Positions 22,765-34,512 of a DNA stretch of 64,000 nt are shown piece by piece. How positions within the stretch are numbered: the first letter of the stretch is position 1; every line of letters begins with the position of its first letter. Position numbers and translations under genes: made by a program. Source of the DNA: Tipula vernalis (Eukaryota > Arthropoda > Insecta > Diptera > Tipulidae). The notes under the pieces were generated by a model. It was not told the origin of the DNA and did no database searches. It saw only the letters and a program-made list of their open reading frames with translations. Location of the stretch: contig OY282558.1 in assembly GCA_958295665.1 (NCBI GenBank), positions 349,413,034 through 349,477,033 of the forward strand, read 5' to 3'.

Positions 22765-23095
22765 ATTGAATATATTTTCGATGAATCTGAGATTCGTCCG
22801 AGAAACAAACCTATTAAAAACAGTAACATTAGAAAATCAATAAACCTTAAATTGTTGATTACATTTTCCCAATCTACTGTCGAAAACTGTTTATACTGTT
22901 TATAAAACTTAGGCCAAGCCACACGTTTGGCCAGCACGTTATGTTTAAGTTTTGTTTAATAGTTGGACGGAAACTTTTTAAGCCGAATTTTCTCAATCGA
23001 CGCCTTAGTGTTCTTTCAGAGATGTTTACACTTTGTCCTTTAAGAACATTATTTAATGCGTTAGTCGATTTTTTGCAATGATTAAGAACAGTTTT
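22765..23095 (-). pseudogene. Tc1-like transposase fragment
   Basis: The minus strand reads ISERTLRRRLRKFGLKSFRP, the second helix-turn-helix of Tc1 transposases. In the next frame comes LAKRVAWPKFYKQY...STVDWENVI, the segment before the first catalytic aspartate. The aspartate region itself is eroded. It joins directly to LINE sequence at about 23095, giving a chimeric open frame (22874-23107). Confidence 0.65.
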
Positions 23096-24300
23096 CAATG
23101 GTGCCACTAAAGTCTCCGGAAAATGCGTCTCTAAAAATATCTCAATTGTTTCTTTCCGGTTCTCAGTGAAATTCCCGTCTGCCCTCAGGAGCAGGCCTAT
23201 ACCATTGGAATGATACCTAGTCAGAATTTTTGGAGCCGCGCTACAGAAGGCAATTCATTGATTCCCTCACAGAAGCTTCTCCAAGTTGCCCTTTTGGATC
23301 TCTTTAGTTCAAGATTATATTCAGTCAAGGCCAACTTGTGCTCGCCTCATTCATTGGTGCGTTTGGCCTTTTTAAATAACATCCTCGATTTTTTCCTTAG
23401 TTTTTCCAGCGCACCTTCTACCAAGGAACCGTATTTGTGGACCGGCCTCAGTTCACAGGGCAGCTGTTTTAAGTGTATGAAGTTGTGCAGCTGATATGAG
23501 CCATACTGCAACCCCCCCCCCCCACGGGACTCTATGTCCCCCATAACTGCGGGTGTTTCTGATCTGAAAAGTGCCTTATATCCTCTCCTAATATGCTAGT
23601 GATCGGATAAAGAAACCTTTTCAGGTACATGCCAATTATTTATTAAACACTCAAGAAGAAGAACCTCTTCCCTATCGCATTTCTGAAAGTAGGATTTTCC
23701 CCCCTGTTTAGAATGTCCACATTTTTAGCCATGGAAAGATCAAAAAGGTATTCACCTCTGTTTTGATGTCACTGCTACCCCACACCGTAAGGTACGCATT
23801 TGCATGACATCCTATCAGGTAGTCCAACCCCGTCTGCTTGCAGTGGGCTATCGGCCGCCTAACCTCATCAGGAGGAGTTAGTTCTGTGTCACCAGGAAAG
23901 TAGTCGGGGGCCATTAGAGCGTCTTATTTTCCCTTTCCCCAAACAATTTAACCATTACCGCCACCATATTCCGGGAAATGAACTTTGGAATCGGAATAAG
24001 ATTTATTTGCGAGCCTGATGGTTGCTCTACCCACTTCTTTAGGTAATCCGTTAACTTGAAAACCTAAAGTTCACGGCTCCTGAATCATCTCCTGTGGAGA
24101 TTAATCTGTAATATTTTAATTTTTTTTTTTAAATTATTTATTGTCATATAGGCCGACGATTGTGAAGGAGGCGCGGATTTGCCCTCTTCCCCCATCCTGA
24201 CTGGCCAATGAATGACCTTGCTCTCGATCTTGCTCTTCGGAGCCTGGTTTTTACCAGGCCTTTTTAATACTTTCAACGGGAATGGATTTGTTCCCCTGTG
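23096..24300 (-). pseudogene. LOA/Jockey-like LINE ORF2, endonuclease and linker only
   Basis: From about 24150 downward the minus strand shows an endonuclease start (KILQINLH). A core follows with LTPPDEVRRPIAHCKQTGLD, CHANAYLTVWGSSD (about 23720-23900) and a SDH-type remnant. The linker before the reverse transcriptase follows at 23100-23540, including LLLRADGNFTENRKETIEIF near 23160. The reverse transcriptase is absent: the element breaks off at the Tc1 fragment. An endonuclease of this sort nicks target DNA. Frameshifts throughout show decay. A 14-16 base C-run at about 23510-23523 falls inside it. The clade (LOA versus R1/Jockey) is uncertain. Confidence 0.7.
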
Positions 24301-24559
24301 CAGTCACAGATGCAACCACCGATGCCTTCCTCGTCCTTTGCTTCAACCGCCTCTGCTGCCTCGTTGGTAAGACCTGGACCAACGAGGTCTTATCGGTAGG
24401 GCCACAATTGGACTTCTCGCAGGCTTAACCGTTGTGTCCCATATTTTTCAGCCGGGTTGGTTTCAGCCGGATCACCATTAATACCGTCGTTCTGGCTCTT
24501 GATAAAGCCAGGCAGCCGGTCCACTGGTACCTCCGCACTGTTCGGGAAGGTTCCAAAAA

Positions 24560-25015
24560 CGATCTGGGCCCAAGGTAGGTTATTCGCCTCGACACTGGTT
24601 ACCGAGGAATTTCGGTTTCAGCTCCTCGTATTCCAGCCCCAATACCTTCCTCGAGATACTCTCCTGGATAGCCTTCAGCTGGTCCATGGTCAGGATCATC
24701 TCAGGAAAACCAACGGGCAAAATCCCAATGAACTCCGCTACCTGTCTGAATGTAACTCCAGACTTATCAGTGGAGACTGAGTGTGTCGGGACACAATCCT
24801 TACCCTTGGTCTTCTTCACTGCCGGTGGCGCGTCATCTTCAGACTGGTTCCTCATGGCCACAGAGACCTCTAGAGGGGCCCTGGTCTCCTCCAGTGGCCA
24901 TAGGGCCAAGAGTTGCGTCTCTCGCCCGGGACTTTTGCTCTGTGCAAGAAGCCTTTTATGCCGCTTCTTCGCCGTTTTACACATTTACACGTGAGGATCT
25001 ATTGAAGTATGAATA
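24560..25015 (-). pseudogene. LINE ORF1 (gag-like) remnant of the LOA/Jockey-like element
   Basis: A 134-residue minus-strand frame (24580-24984) lies immediately upstream of the endonuclease region and in the same direction, where ORF1 is expected. It contains a basic start and a block VTFRQVAEFIGILPVGFPEM followed by LTMDQLKAIQESI. I recognise no zinc knuckle in what remains. Assignment is by position and by the absence of another explanation. The overlapping plus-strand frames are antisense shadows. Confidence 0.5.
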
Positions 25016-25426
25016 GCAATGTTCTGCACATCCTTTGTTACATCCGCGCAGACTGATCAGTCTTTTAAATCGTCGTCACATCGCAAATATTGGCACCTTT
25101 TTTTGTTTTCTAATGATGAGAAAAGGAAAAATGTTTACATAAATTCACTGATCACAAGTTTCATAAACTCACTGATCACAATTTTCATTTACAATAATTG
25201 GAGTCTATACTCAAAAGATGATGGATTCACCCTATTGAGATTCCATTCTACCAGTAATCTGTAAAAGGACTAAAATGCTGGACTTTTTCCATACCAAGTT
25301 TATTTCATTCCTTTAAATCGATGAAATTTCAAATTTATTTCAATTTTTATTGTAAACAAAGTGAGCACAAACTGTTGCTGCTACATAGATAGCGGTTTCA
25401 TAAATCCGATTGGCTAAGCTTAATTG
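25016..25426. other. Stretch without recognised gene
   Basis: A short near-duplication near 25140-25185 (TCACTGATCACAA...TTTCAT occurs twice) is the only pattern seen. Confidence 0.4.
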
Positions 25427-25870
25427 TTAGTGTTTGGATGTTAGAATTCCGAAGGCGTTCTCGAATCCCTTATTATAGACATGGCAAGCTTCAGTGAAAT
25501 ATTTCTGTGCATATATGGTTTCATTACATTTACGTGTAACGCATTTACGTAATTTATGTTGGGTAACGAACTGGGCTGTGGTTAGTTTAGTCTTTAGTGC
25601 ATTTTGATGTTTTAGCTCCCCAAATCTGGAATAGTAGAGAACGCCTTCCTCTGAAACTCGACCATTCATCATTCATGCCAGCATCTACCATGATGAATTC
25701 TTTTCGAGCATTAACGATTGCGAATAAAACGATGCTATAAAACTCCTGGTAATTATAATAAATCTTAACTGAATTGTGGGATTTTTTAATGGCAATATGC
25801 TTCCCGTCAATTGATGCAAATTCCCAAAATCTTTAAAAATTGTAACCATTTGGAAGTTTTAGGAAACTGA
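25427..25870 (-). pseudogene. PIF/Harbinger transposase remnant
   Basis: On the minus strand, from about 25840, come GNLHQLTGSILPLKNPT (matching the C.GA.DGKH...KNP region), then MNGRVSEEGVLYYSRFGELK. After a gap, GFENAFGILTSK matches the conserved VENAFGIL motif near the catalytic glutamate. The DDE nuclease of Harbinger elements acts together with a Myb-like partner. Two frame changes and the eroded DGKH motif indicate a dead copy. Confidence 0.65.
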
Positions 25871-25953
25871 AAATAAATAATAAATTTAACAAAATTAAAT
25901 TATCACCACCTAGGAAAATACAAATAATTTATTGTTTTTTTAGACTAGTTAAA

Positions 25954-26169
25954 GTGGCGGAACACCACCAAAACCACCAACAAAAAAAACCTAGGTATGT
26001 AGGAGAAACGGCCAAACTCAACGATCTTCTGCGAAAAGCTTGTGCGTTTTTGGAACAAAAGGACAACACCCCAACAATAAGTAAAGTTTTGGCCGAGAAA
26101 TTACGTTACCAAATGGGAACAGTAGATCATTGTTACAGTCTGAGATTGGATTTGAACCATCTACAATAA
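25954..26169 (+). pseudogene. Possible Harbinger accessory (Myb/MADF-like) protein fragment
   Basis: A 71-residue open stretch directly follows a TTTTTTTAG that could be a splice acceptor. It includes PRYVGETAKLNDLLRKACAF and ISKVLAEKLR, reminiscent of the C-terminal part of DNA-binding partners of Harbinger transposases. It is divergent to the transposase remnant 80 bp away, the usual two-gene layout of that superfamily. Similarity is from memory and weak, so an unrelated small exon is possible. Confidence 0.35.
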
Positions 26170-26653
26170 TTAAGCATTATTTTACGAATTTTAAACCATA
26201 AAATAACCATAATAATTTTAAACCAATACATACATACCAGTACTTACACACATTGAAATGGCTGAATTAGTGAATTGAAAGACTGAATAGAATTAAATAA
26301 AATTACTAATAAAACTGAATTTTTACTTAAAACACCTTAAACAAAGCAATACGTACCTGCAAGACAAAAATAAGAATTTCGCATGTCTCAAGGATGGCTT
26401 TACTTATTGAAGCAGGTGACTTGACATTCGAAAACTTCAGATCTTCGAAAATTCGAAGAAATGGTTGGAACATTTGTAATATTTTTTGGAACTGATTTTC
26501 GCTCATTCGAAAATAATTTTTGTCATCATCCGCTTCACTGAAACTAATTTGTTTTTCTCAAATCGGATAAAATACGTCAGTTTTCTGGTTTGTTATCTGT
26601 CAGCAAAATGAAGTATTCCCCGACACTACATCGTTGCTAGGCAACTTACTAAA
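26170..26653. other. AT-rich stretch without recognised gene
   Basis: No coding or repeat structure recognised. Confidence 0.4.
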
Positions 26654-26713
26654 AACAGTACTGGAAAGTATTCCTTGCCTAATAACAGTACTGGAAAGTA
26701 TTCCTTGCCTAGT
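26654..26713. repeat. 30-bp tandem duplication
   Basis: The unit AACAGTACTGGAAAGTATTC plus ten more bases occurs at 26654-26683 and again at 26684-26713 with a single difference (AAT versus AGT at the end). Confidence 0.9.
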
Positions 26714-26862
26714 AAAATTGACAGCGCACGCGATTGTTATAATTCTAAGGTAACTTTGATAGTGAAATCTATTGAAAATATAAATTGGAAAATGTTGCGT
26801 ATTTTAAAGAATATAATGAAAAAAATGGATAATCTGATATACTGCCGATTAGAGAAAAAATC

Positions 26863-26994
26863 GTATGTGCAACTCGTGGAAAAACTATAATTCCCGGACT
26901 CTTATGGTTGCTGGAACTCGGCTGACGCCTCGTCCCAGCAACTTCCATACTCGTCCGGGAATATATCGTTTTTCCTACACGTTACACAATATAC
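26863..26994. repeat. Foldback repeat with about 50-bp arms
   Basis: The left arm (26863-26914) has GTGGAAAAACTATAATTCCC and ends TTGCTGG. The right arm (26935-26994) holds CCAGCAA and complements of the rest with small gaps. The loop is about 20 bases. Non-coding. Confidence 0.7.
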
Positions 26995-27591
26995 TATTTA
27001 GTAGAACAGTATGCGAATAGTTCTCTCTGTTTTTCAGCCATTCCTTCATCGAATATTTTCCCTTCACAGGATTTTCAGAACACAATGCTAAAATTATCGC
27101 AACAGACGCTTTTTGCTTCAGATCCATTATAAATTTAAAAAAGAAATTCACTCAAAAACGCTTTCTATTGCAGTGATGCAATCGGTAAAGATGGAATTAA
27201 TATCAATAAAAATGATTGTATAATGCTTAAAAATATTGAAGTAGTAATGATGCAGATTTAAAAGGTATTGACATTACTGGTAATGACATTAATATTGAAT
27301 CGTGTAATGCCTGCTATTAGCTAAAACTATATTTGCTAAAACTGAGGTGGACATACTAGGGTTGAATTCGAAAATTCTCTAAGTCACTTTTTATTAAATC
27401 GCAGTATGTCATGGAAATGAAACTCTTAATTCGGGCAAACTTTGTAGAAAAATGTTTGGTTTTATGTTAAAGCACAGAAATTTGTGGTTAAGTATATTTT
27501 ATTTACATTGAAAATTTCATTTTTTTATATTTTTGGTTAAATTACCGAATAATTCTGACGATTCATTACAGTAGCTTTGATGGACCTCGCG
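26995..27591. other. AT-rich stretch without recognised gene
   Basis: Nothing recognised. Confidence 0.4.
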
Positions 27592-27690
27592 AAATAAGGT
27601 CGCAGGAATTAAACTCGCAAAATTTGTCCGGAGTTTCCGACTTTAATTCGTAAAGCAAATGGAATTAAATTCAGAAAATGCTCAACATTT
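27592..27690 (+). repeat. Left member of an inverted pair flanking the LINE block
   Basis: AAATAAGGTCGCAGGAATTA recurs as its complement at about 34493-34512 (one mismatch in about 22). A second word, AAATGGAATTAAATT, recurs as its complement near 34475. The pair encloses both LINEs at 27.9-34.4 kb. Confidence 0.6.
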
Positions 27691-28032
27691 TCTGTTGTAC
27701 TGTGGTTTTAAAGTACTTGGATAACAACCAACGAAGCACGACAAACCGTATTCCAATTTAGCCATTACCAAAGCATGAAAAATAATTTTCAACACAGAAA
27801 CAAGACATAAATCACGGAGGAGGCGAAAAATACGTGAGGCAGATGCCATGTAACTTTTTTTTTCTTTTTTTTTGTATTTCGTTTGCTATGGTCGGGATAT
27901 TACTATCCACATATGACCTACAGTTGTGTTAAAAATTAATTGTACATATTGATTTCTTGTTACCCTATAAACAATAATATGCTTATAAAGGTACTATTCT
28001 AAGTTAACTTATTTTATATTGTTACAAAGATA

Positions 28033-31000
28033 TTATAAATTATAATCTATTTCTTTAAGATATTCACATAGTAATTTGTACTTTTTGATGTTTTCTGATT
28101 TTAGAATGTCTATCAGTTTGGTATTTTTTAAAAATGCGTATTTTAGTCTTTTATGGTTACATTTTAGACATTTCTCTATAATGTGCTCGTTATCCTCTAT
28201 TACTCCGCATCTGTCGCATAGGTTATTCTCTTCAACCCCAACCAGTTTTTGGAATTTTTTGTTCTTTGCATGACCTGCTCTTAGCCTGTTTATTTGTCTT
28301 ATGTTGTAAGAAGTTAAACCTATTTTATAGCACCACGGTTTTCTTGGAGGTACGCTGTTTATCTGTTTATTATACTGGCCTATATTTCTTGTCCAATCGT
28401 GGTATTTTATTTTCCATTCATCCCTTATTGTATCTTCTATTATTTGGTAAGTATCTTCTATTGTGATTGGATTTTCTATTGTTTCGTCTGGATCTTCTAT
28501 TGCTGAGTTTGCTAAGGCATCAGCTTTTTCATTACCTGGAATACCCCCATGCCCTGGGATCCATTGTATTACAATGCACATGCTCTGATTTTTTAATGCT
28601 GTGTTTATTATTTCATTTTCAAAAAATTTGCAACTATTTCCATTATTGACTTTTTTTTAGCGATAAGCAACTGCTCATGGAGTCGGTGAGTATTATAATT
28701 TTCTTTAGATCCATCAGTACTGCTTTATCTATGGCTATTTTTATTGCTATGGTCTCGATGGTTTTAATTGTTGCTTTGTTATTAAGTTTTATTTTGAACT
28801 CTGCCTCTATGTTTTTGAAATATAATCCTATTCCTCCATTTGTCTGGCTAAGTGATCAATCAGTATAAATTTCTTTATAATCTTTGAATTTATTTAATGT
28901 GTCTTTATGTTGTATTATTGCTTCCAAATGATTGGTCTGTGCTTTTGTACTATTATGATTTAGTTCCACGTTTATTTTTAAGTTGGTTGCTGTCTTGCCT
29001 TTCTTGTTGTTTGGTTGTGCTATTTTTGTGAGGAAATTATATTTATTGTATAGTTCCTTAATTTTTTCCATTATGTTATTATTTCGGATTCTTTCCCCAA
29101 TGTCACTGTTTTTATTAATTTGGTTGGCTATATATTTTAATGTTGTTGATTTGCTGTCCAGATCAGCTGGTAATGTGGCCGTTTCAGCAAGTATCGTTGG
29201 TATTGGTGTCGTTCTCAGCAAACCCGTACATGTTCTTAGACTTGTGTTCATTATTTTTTGTTTTATTTTTAGGCTATTTTTTATATTTGTTGGTGTGATC
29301 GTATCTGCGAATTTAGTTCTAGTTTGAATTATGGCTTTGTAATATTTAACATACTGTAAGGATGGGCTCCTCCGTTTTTATGTGTTATCATTTTGATTAA
29401 ATTTGTTGCACTGACTATTTCTTTTTCCAGGTGTTTTTAGTGAGGTAGTAATGATATTTTATTGTTGAATGTGGTGCCTAGTAATTTTATCACCTTTTCC
29501 TCTTTCAGTGTTGTGTTGCCTATCTTCAGTATGAAACTTGAAGGTTTGTTTTTATGAAGTCTCATGCACCTACATTTTTCTGGGTTTAGTTTTAGATTCA
29601 ATTTGATTAGCTCCTCGTACAATCTTTTTAGTGTGCTGTTAGCTGTGTGATGTACCTCCCTCTCATTTTTTTCCTTTTACAAGTATTGCTATGTCATCTG
29701 CAAACTGGTATATTGACACCTTTTCCTGTTGAAATGTATTTATTGCATGGGTGTATATGTTAAACAAGCAAGGGCTCAAGCAACTTCTTTGTGGTATTCC
29801 TTTATTTGTGGTGTGCTTTATTGTTGATGTTCCGTTATTGAATATTATTATCCTATTGGTTAGGAATTGATATGTCCAATTAACGATGTGGTTCAGCATT
29901 TCTATTTTTATTAGCTCATCTATTAGAATTTTTTTGTTTACATTATCGAAGGCCTTTGATATGTCTGTAATTATTAATATTTGTTTTTTATGATTAGCCT
30001 TTTCTGCTGCAATTTTGCTGAATAAGTTTACGAAGTAGTCCATGATGTTATGTCCCTTCCTGAATCCGTATGAGTTATTTGGTAGCGTTTTTTTTTCTTC
30101 AATGTATTGGTTTAATTCTTCTAGTATTACTTTATTGTATATTTTTGAGAGTATGTTTTCTAGGTAAATTTTGTTAGGTTAAAAATTTTTGTTAGGTTTT
30201 TTTATTGCAATTATTTTACTGATTTTCCACCTTTCTGGTTATAGCTGTTGTTTGTAAATGTTATTAAGGGATCTTGCGAAGCTTTTTAGTAAGTTGGGAT
30301 TTAATTCCACTATGGCTTTTAATGTTTTGTAAGATATCTTATTTTCACCCGGAGCAGTATTTTGTTTTCCTCTTAGTATTTCTTGTATTATTTTATCGTT
30401 GAATTTATGACTATCCTGAGATGTTGTTTCCAACGGTAGTCGGATTTCTTCTGTGGTTTCTGGGAAGTTTTCGTTGACGAATTTCTTTGCAATGTCATAA
30501 TCTTCTAAAAGGTTATATCTGTACTCGTATTCTCTCTTGTTTTTCAATTTGTTAATTTTCTTCCATAGTTCTTTTGTGTTATTTACTGGATTAATGCTTG
30601 TGATGAATGTTTCCCATGTTTCCTTTTTGCTTTTTTTTTATTTCTCTTTTTAGAATTGCTATAGATCTTTGAAGTTCAGTGGCTGTATATACATTTTTTT
30701 TGTTTGTTGTAGAATTTCTGTTTTTTTGATTTTATGTCCCATAATCTTTGTAATTTCTCGTTCCTCCCGGTTTTGGAGTGTTTTTGTTATTAATAGTTGT
30801 AAATTTCGTGTTTTCTATTACTATGTTTTTCATTGCTTCTTCGATGTTAACATTCATACCATTCTCTATTTTTTTATTTATAGCTATCTCTTGTATGACT
30901 TTTTCCAATTTGTGGTTTCCTTTCTCATATATCTGTTTATGCTCATGTTAATTATTATTGGCAAATGGTTTGATCCTATATTGTCCTCTATGACATCCCA

Positions 31001-31460
31001 TGTCAACTTGCTGTAGATATCCTCTGCGCTTAAAGTTAGGTCTATTGCGGATGTTTGATGGCTTCTCAGGTCTTGTTTCGTTGGTTTATTATCGGCTGTG
31101 GGCATTTATATCTCCAGCTATGATCGTTTTTCGGTTATTTTCGGCTATTCTGATTATTTTTTGGAAATCTTCTGTTTTTATTCTTGTGATCCCATTGGAC
31201 TGGTTGTAAAATGAAATTATATTGAGGGTGGTGGCTCCATGCTTAATTTTTATTTGAATAGCTTCCATATGTGAAATATTCTATTGTTGATCAAAAAGCC
31301 AACTCCTCCGTAACCGTCATCTCTATTTTTGGTTATTAGCTTGAATCCTGATATTGTTGGTTGGTTTACTTGGTGAGTCCATGGTTCACTTAAAATGGCT
31401 ATATCTATTTTATATACTCGTAAGTGCATACAACTTTGTAGCATATTAATTTTGGCGTTA
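28033..31460 (-). pseudogene. I-like LINE ORF2: endonuclease, reverse transcriptase, RNase H
   Basis: Endonuclease blocks are IDIAILSEPWTHQVN (about 31400) and SAIDLTLSAEDIYSKLTWDV...SNHLPI (30884-31105). Reverse transcriptase blocks include AFDNVNKK, GIPQRSCLSPCLFNIYT and the active-site FADD (29663-30043). After it comes the KLLGT post-active-site segment (29437-29622). RNase H lies at 28033-29255: IYTD, a DS motif (ILTDSMSS region near 28690) and QWIPGHGGIPGNEKADALAN. A CDRCGV...EHIIEKCLKC tail ends the protein at 28033. The enzyme would perform target-primed reverse transcription. At least five frame changes make it a pseudogene. Confidence 0.85.
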
Positions 31461-31475
31461 AGGCTTCTTATGTTA

Positions 31476-32719
31476 TTATTTTTTATTTAGTTGTTTTACT
31501 ACCGCCTTCAAGTCGATAGTAAGTAGATCTGGTACTGTGTAAACGCTGTTGCTGATTTTTATGAATTGATTTAGGGCATGTTGTAATTGTTCTATTTTCA
31601 TTCTCTGTTCCTTTGGTATTTCTTCTTGTCTATTCGTTTTTAATATCCAGGCGTTTGGTGTATCGTTGTTTGGTAAACTCGGGAAATCCTGCAACTGTAG
31701 TTCATTGAGCCCCTCTTTGCTTCTTGGATATAAGGCTTGCATTGTTTCTTTAAATGTTGTTTTGTTTTTTATCATATGGATTTTTATATTGGTTTGACTT
31801 TTCTTTTCCGGGCAGTTTCTTGAATTCGTGAAATGTTCCACCTTTTCGCAAAATTTGCATTCTGGTTTATCTTGACATACATGTTCTTCATTGATTATCA
31901 TTGGTTTTGCACACTTTGTACACCTTTTTATTTGTGAATGGCAAAATTTTTTTATGTGTCCATAGCTTAAGCATGTGGAGGAAAATCTTACTTTAGATAT
32001 ATATGTATACTATATGTCCGTTTTTAAATTTATGTTATAGAATCGTACTGTTTTTGGTAGCAAGCTGGCTCTGATTTCCATTCTGAGAATATTTGTGTCC
32101 TTTAGCGTTTTTTCTTTCCTGTCCCATGTTTGTATAATTTCCATTTTGGTGATTGGAAAGTCGCTAGTGAGATTATCTTTTATTTTTTCCAGTGTAAATT
32201 CTCCAACGATTCCTTTCACTACTCCTTCTACATGCGTATATGTTTTGGGTATGAAACATTTGTACCCTTTCTCATATGAACTTTGTTTACTGGGTCGTCT
32301 TTCCATACACACTTGTTGGCTTTATCGAAAGTGTCGAGCTCAATTCTGGCAATTTTTTTATTTACTTCTATTATATGTTTTATTTTAATATTGTTTTGTG
32401 TAAAAATTCGCGCTAGTATTACCGATATCATTTTTTGCGGTGTATTTGTGTCGATTAATACGTAGAACGGTCCTTTATCTGAGCTATTATATTTATTTTC
32501 TGTCATATTGTTTTTTTCTCTTTGCTGATATTGTGTTGTTGTTGCTTCACTATTATTAACTTGGTTTGTTTCCATGATTCTTCTTTTGGCATTTGGTTTT
32601 AACTCATTTTCTTTTAACATTTCAAGGTCACTGTTGTTTATTAATTTTCTTTTATTTTTCATTTCCGCTTCTTCGAAACCACAAAAATCTTTGTCTGAGT
32701 TTCTCATGTCCTTTTTCAA
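31476..32719 (-). pseudogene. I-like LINE ORF1 (gag-like, zinc knuckles)
   Basis: The minus strand opens at 32719 with a lysine- and asparagine-rich head, followed by PFYVLIDTNTPQKMISVILA. After a frameshift near 32260 comes KTYTHVEGVVKGIVGEFTLE. Knuckle-like clusters lie near 31860-31975 (CLSYGHIKKFCH, RCTKCAK, CKFCEKVEHFTNSRNCPEK). ORF1 ends at 31476, just before ORF2. It would bind element RNA. The order and cysteine clusters support ORF1; the frameshift marks it as decayed. Confidence 0.75.
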
Positions 32720-32839
32720 ACAATTTGGTCGACTTATTTTTAATTCTTTTATTCTTCTTGTATACTTTTTAATTTTACTTATTTTTATTTTTTAAATTTA
32801 TCCAGCTAAAAAATTTCCTACGTCACTATCAAGGTGTTT

Positions 32840-34440
32840 CCACTTTCGATGCTCAGAGGGAACTGGCCATATAACTTTTTAACTTTGAAATATGAATTTT
32901 CCAATTAAGGTTAGGGTCCAAAAGAATTCCAAGGTATTTAAAAGAGTTGACTACCCCAATATTCAAACAACTATGATATGTTATTTGGGGATGACTAGAA
33001 GACATTTAGGTTAGAATTAGCCATAGAAATAACGTCATTGGCAGATTCCGCAGAGTAAGCTAAAGCAGAATCATCAGCAAATCCAGTAATACGACCACCA
33101 TTCAAATTAAGTTTAAAAATAGAATTCGTATAAATAAGAAACAGCAAAGGACCCAACACCGATCCTTGCGGCACCCCTACAAAAGTGTCACTAACACGGA
33201 CCCTCACTGCTCTATCATATAAGTAAGAAGCAAACCACATGTGTGACACTCCTCTAAAACCAACATAAAAAAAATAGACAACAGGAGTTTGTGATCTACC
33301 ATATCAAATGCCTTAGAAGCATCAATAAACAAACCAGCTTACCAGCTAACAGATCTTACCATTGTTAAGACCATTATGATTAATATCTAAAAAATCCAAC
33401 ATAGCCGACTCAGTACTCCTACTTTGGCGGAACCCATGTTGATAACGCTTAGTGTTTTAGACAGATCAAGAAATATGGTAACTCTGTTTTTAACTGCTTT
33501 TTCCAGAACTTTGAGAATAAGCGGCTGGAGTGCAATGGGTCTATAGTTACCCTTATCACTAGGGTCACCACTTTTAGAAATAGGGACAATATTAGCCTAT
33601 TTATGATAAAAGATTGAAAATATGAGCAAGAACAGGGCTAATAGACTTAGAAATAACTTTCAAAATATTGTTACTAATCCCTTCATTATCTAAAGACCCT
33701 TTCAGCTCCAACGATTTGATAATAGCTAAAATTTCACTATTTGAAACCGGAATCATAAAGAATGTTTTCGAACAATAATCATACGGAAGGTTATGATTTA
33801 TTGGTATGATATTCGCGAAAAATGTTATCCTTAACTTGTCAGCAACGCCAGTAAAATAACAGTTCAACTCATTAGAAATATCTACTTGATTAGTAAGCAG
33901 AGTGCCACTATCGGACAAAATATTTCTAATCGATGATGCTTTAGAATTTTTAGTTAAAATTTTATTAACAAGGCTTCAATTCTTCTTAGCATCACCTCCA
34001 TTAATTAAGAAACGGTTCAAATAATACATTACTTTCTAACTCTTAACATCTACATATATTTGTCTGCACATGCACAATCATATATTTTCCTTAGATTCAT
34101 ATCATTTGGACGTTTTTTTAAGTTTTTGCGAAATTTGTTTCTTTTTCTAATTAGACTGATATTTTTGACCCAAGAATAAATATAACACTGCTTCAAAATG
34201 TTCGAAATAATGCTAAAAAATGTATTAACAGCTAGAGACGGATCACCTAGATTCAGAACAGATGTCCAGTCTACCTGCTCGACGAATTCATTTAACAAAA
34301 CCATATTAACTATTTTTTTTTCTGAGCACAATAAAAATTAATATCAAGTTTAAATCTCTATGAAGTGATGATCTGAAATCTTAAGATCAATTGTAGATGG
34401 CTTAAGGCATGAAAGATCATTTTAAGGCAAATAGTGAACA
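32840..34440 (-). pseudogene. CR1/Daphne-like LINE reverse transcriptase fragment
   Basis: The minus strand contains a pre-RT linker (34050-34331) and an RT start region (33601-33918, with SLELKGSLDNEGISNNILK). The core (32995-33249) has WFASYLYDRAVRVRV, VGVPQGSVLGPLLFLIYTN and the active-site FADD. A KYLGILLDPNLNWKIHI trace follows at about 32890-32960. The linker style and VPQGSVLGPLLFLIYTNS pattern suggest the CR1/L2/Daphne group. Neither endonuclease nor ORF1 is seen. Frameshifts occur between all blocks. Its 3' end meets the 5' end of the I-like LINE at about 32.8 kb. Confidence 0.75.
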
Positions 34441-34512
34441 ACAAATGAATTTCCGAGTTTAATTCCAATTTTTCAATTTAATTCCATTTTTTTAACTCCT
34501 GCGACCTTATTT
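34440..34512 (-). repeat. Right member of the inverted pair flanking the LINE block
   Basis: Its complement matches 27592-27690 in two blocks (GGTCGCAGGA with flanks, and AAATGGAATTAAATT). Confidence 0.6.

Larger units (their letters stand above)
27857..32800 (-). mobile_element. I-like LINE with RNase H, decayed
   Basis: The minus-strand element has a T-rich run at 27857-27871 (its A tail) and a full set of parts: ORF1 with zinc knuckles, endonuclease, reverse transcriptase and RNase H. Presence of RNase H after the reverse transcriptase places it in the I/LOA/R1 group, with I-like the best fit. The length of about 4.9 kb is near that expected for a complete element, but stops and frameshifts interrupt both ORFs. 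Confidence 0.8.

Noticed and set aside
23210..23494. Plus-strand 94-residue frame
   Set aside because: Antisense to the LINE linker region.
24457..25016. Overlapping plus-strand frames of about 100 residues
   Set aside because: They are antisense to the minus-strand LINE ORF1 and resemble no protein.
28076..29327. Hydrophobic plus-strand frames resembling membrane proteins
   Set aside because: They are antisense to the AT-rich I-like ORF2; hydrophobicity comes from reversed Lys/Asn/Ile codons.
30669..32795. Further hydrophobic plus-strand frames
   Set aside because: Same antisense effect over the I-like endonuclease and ORF1.
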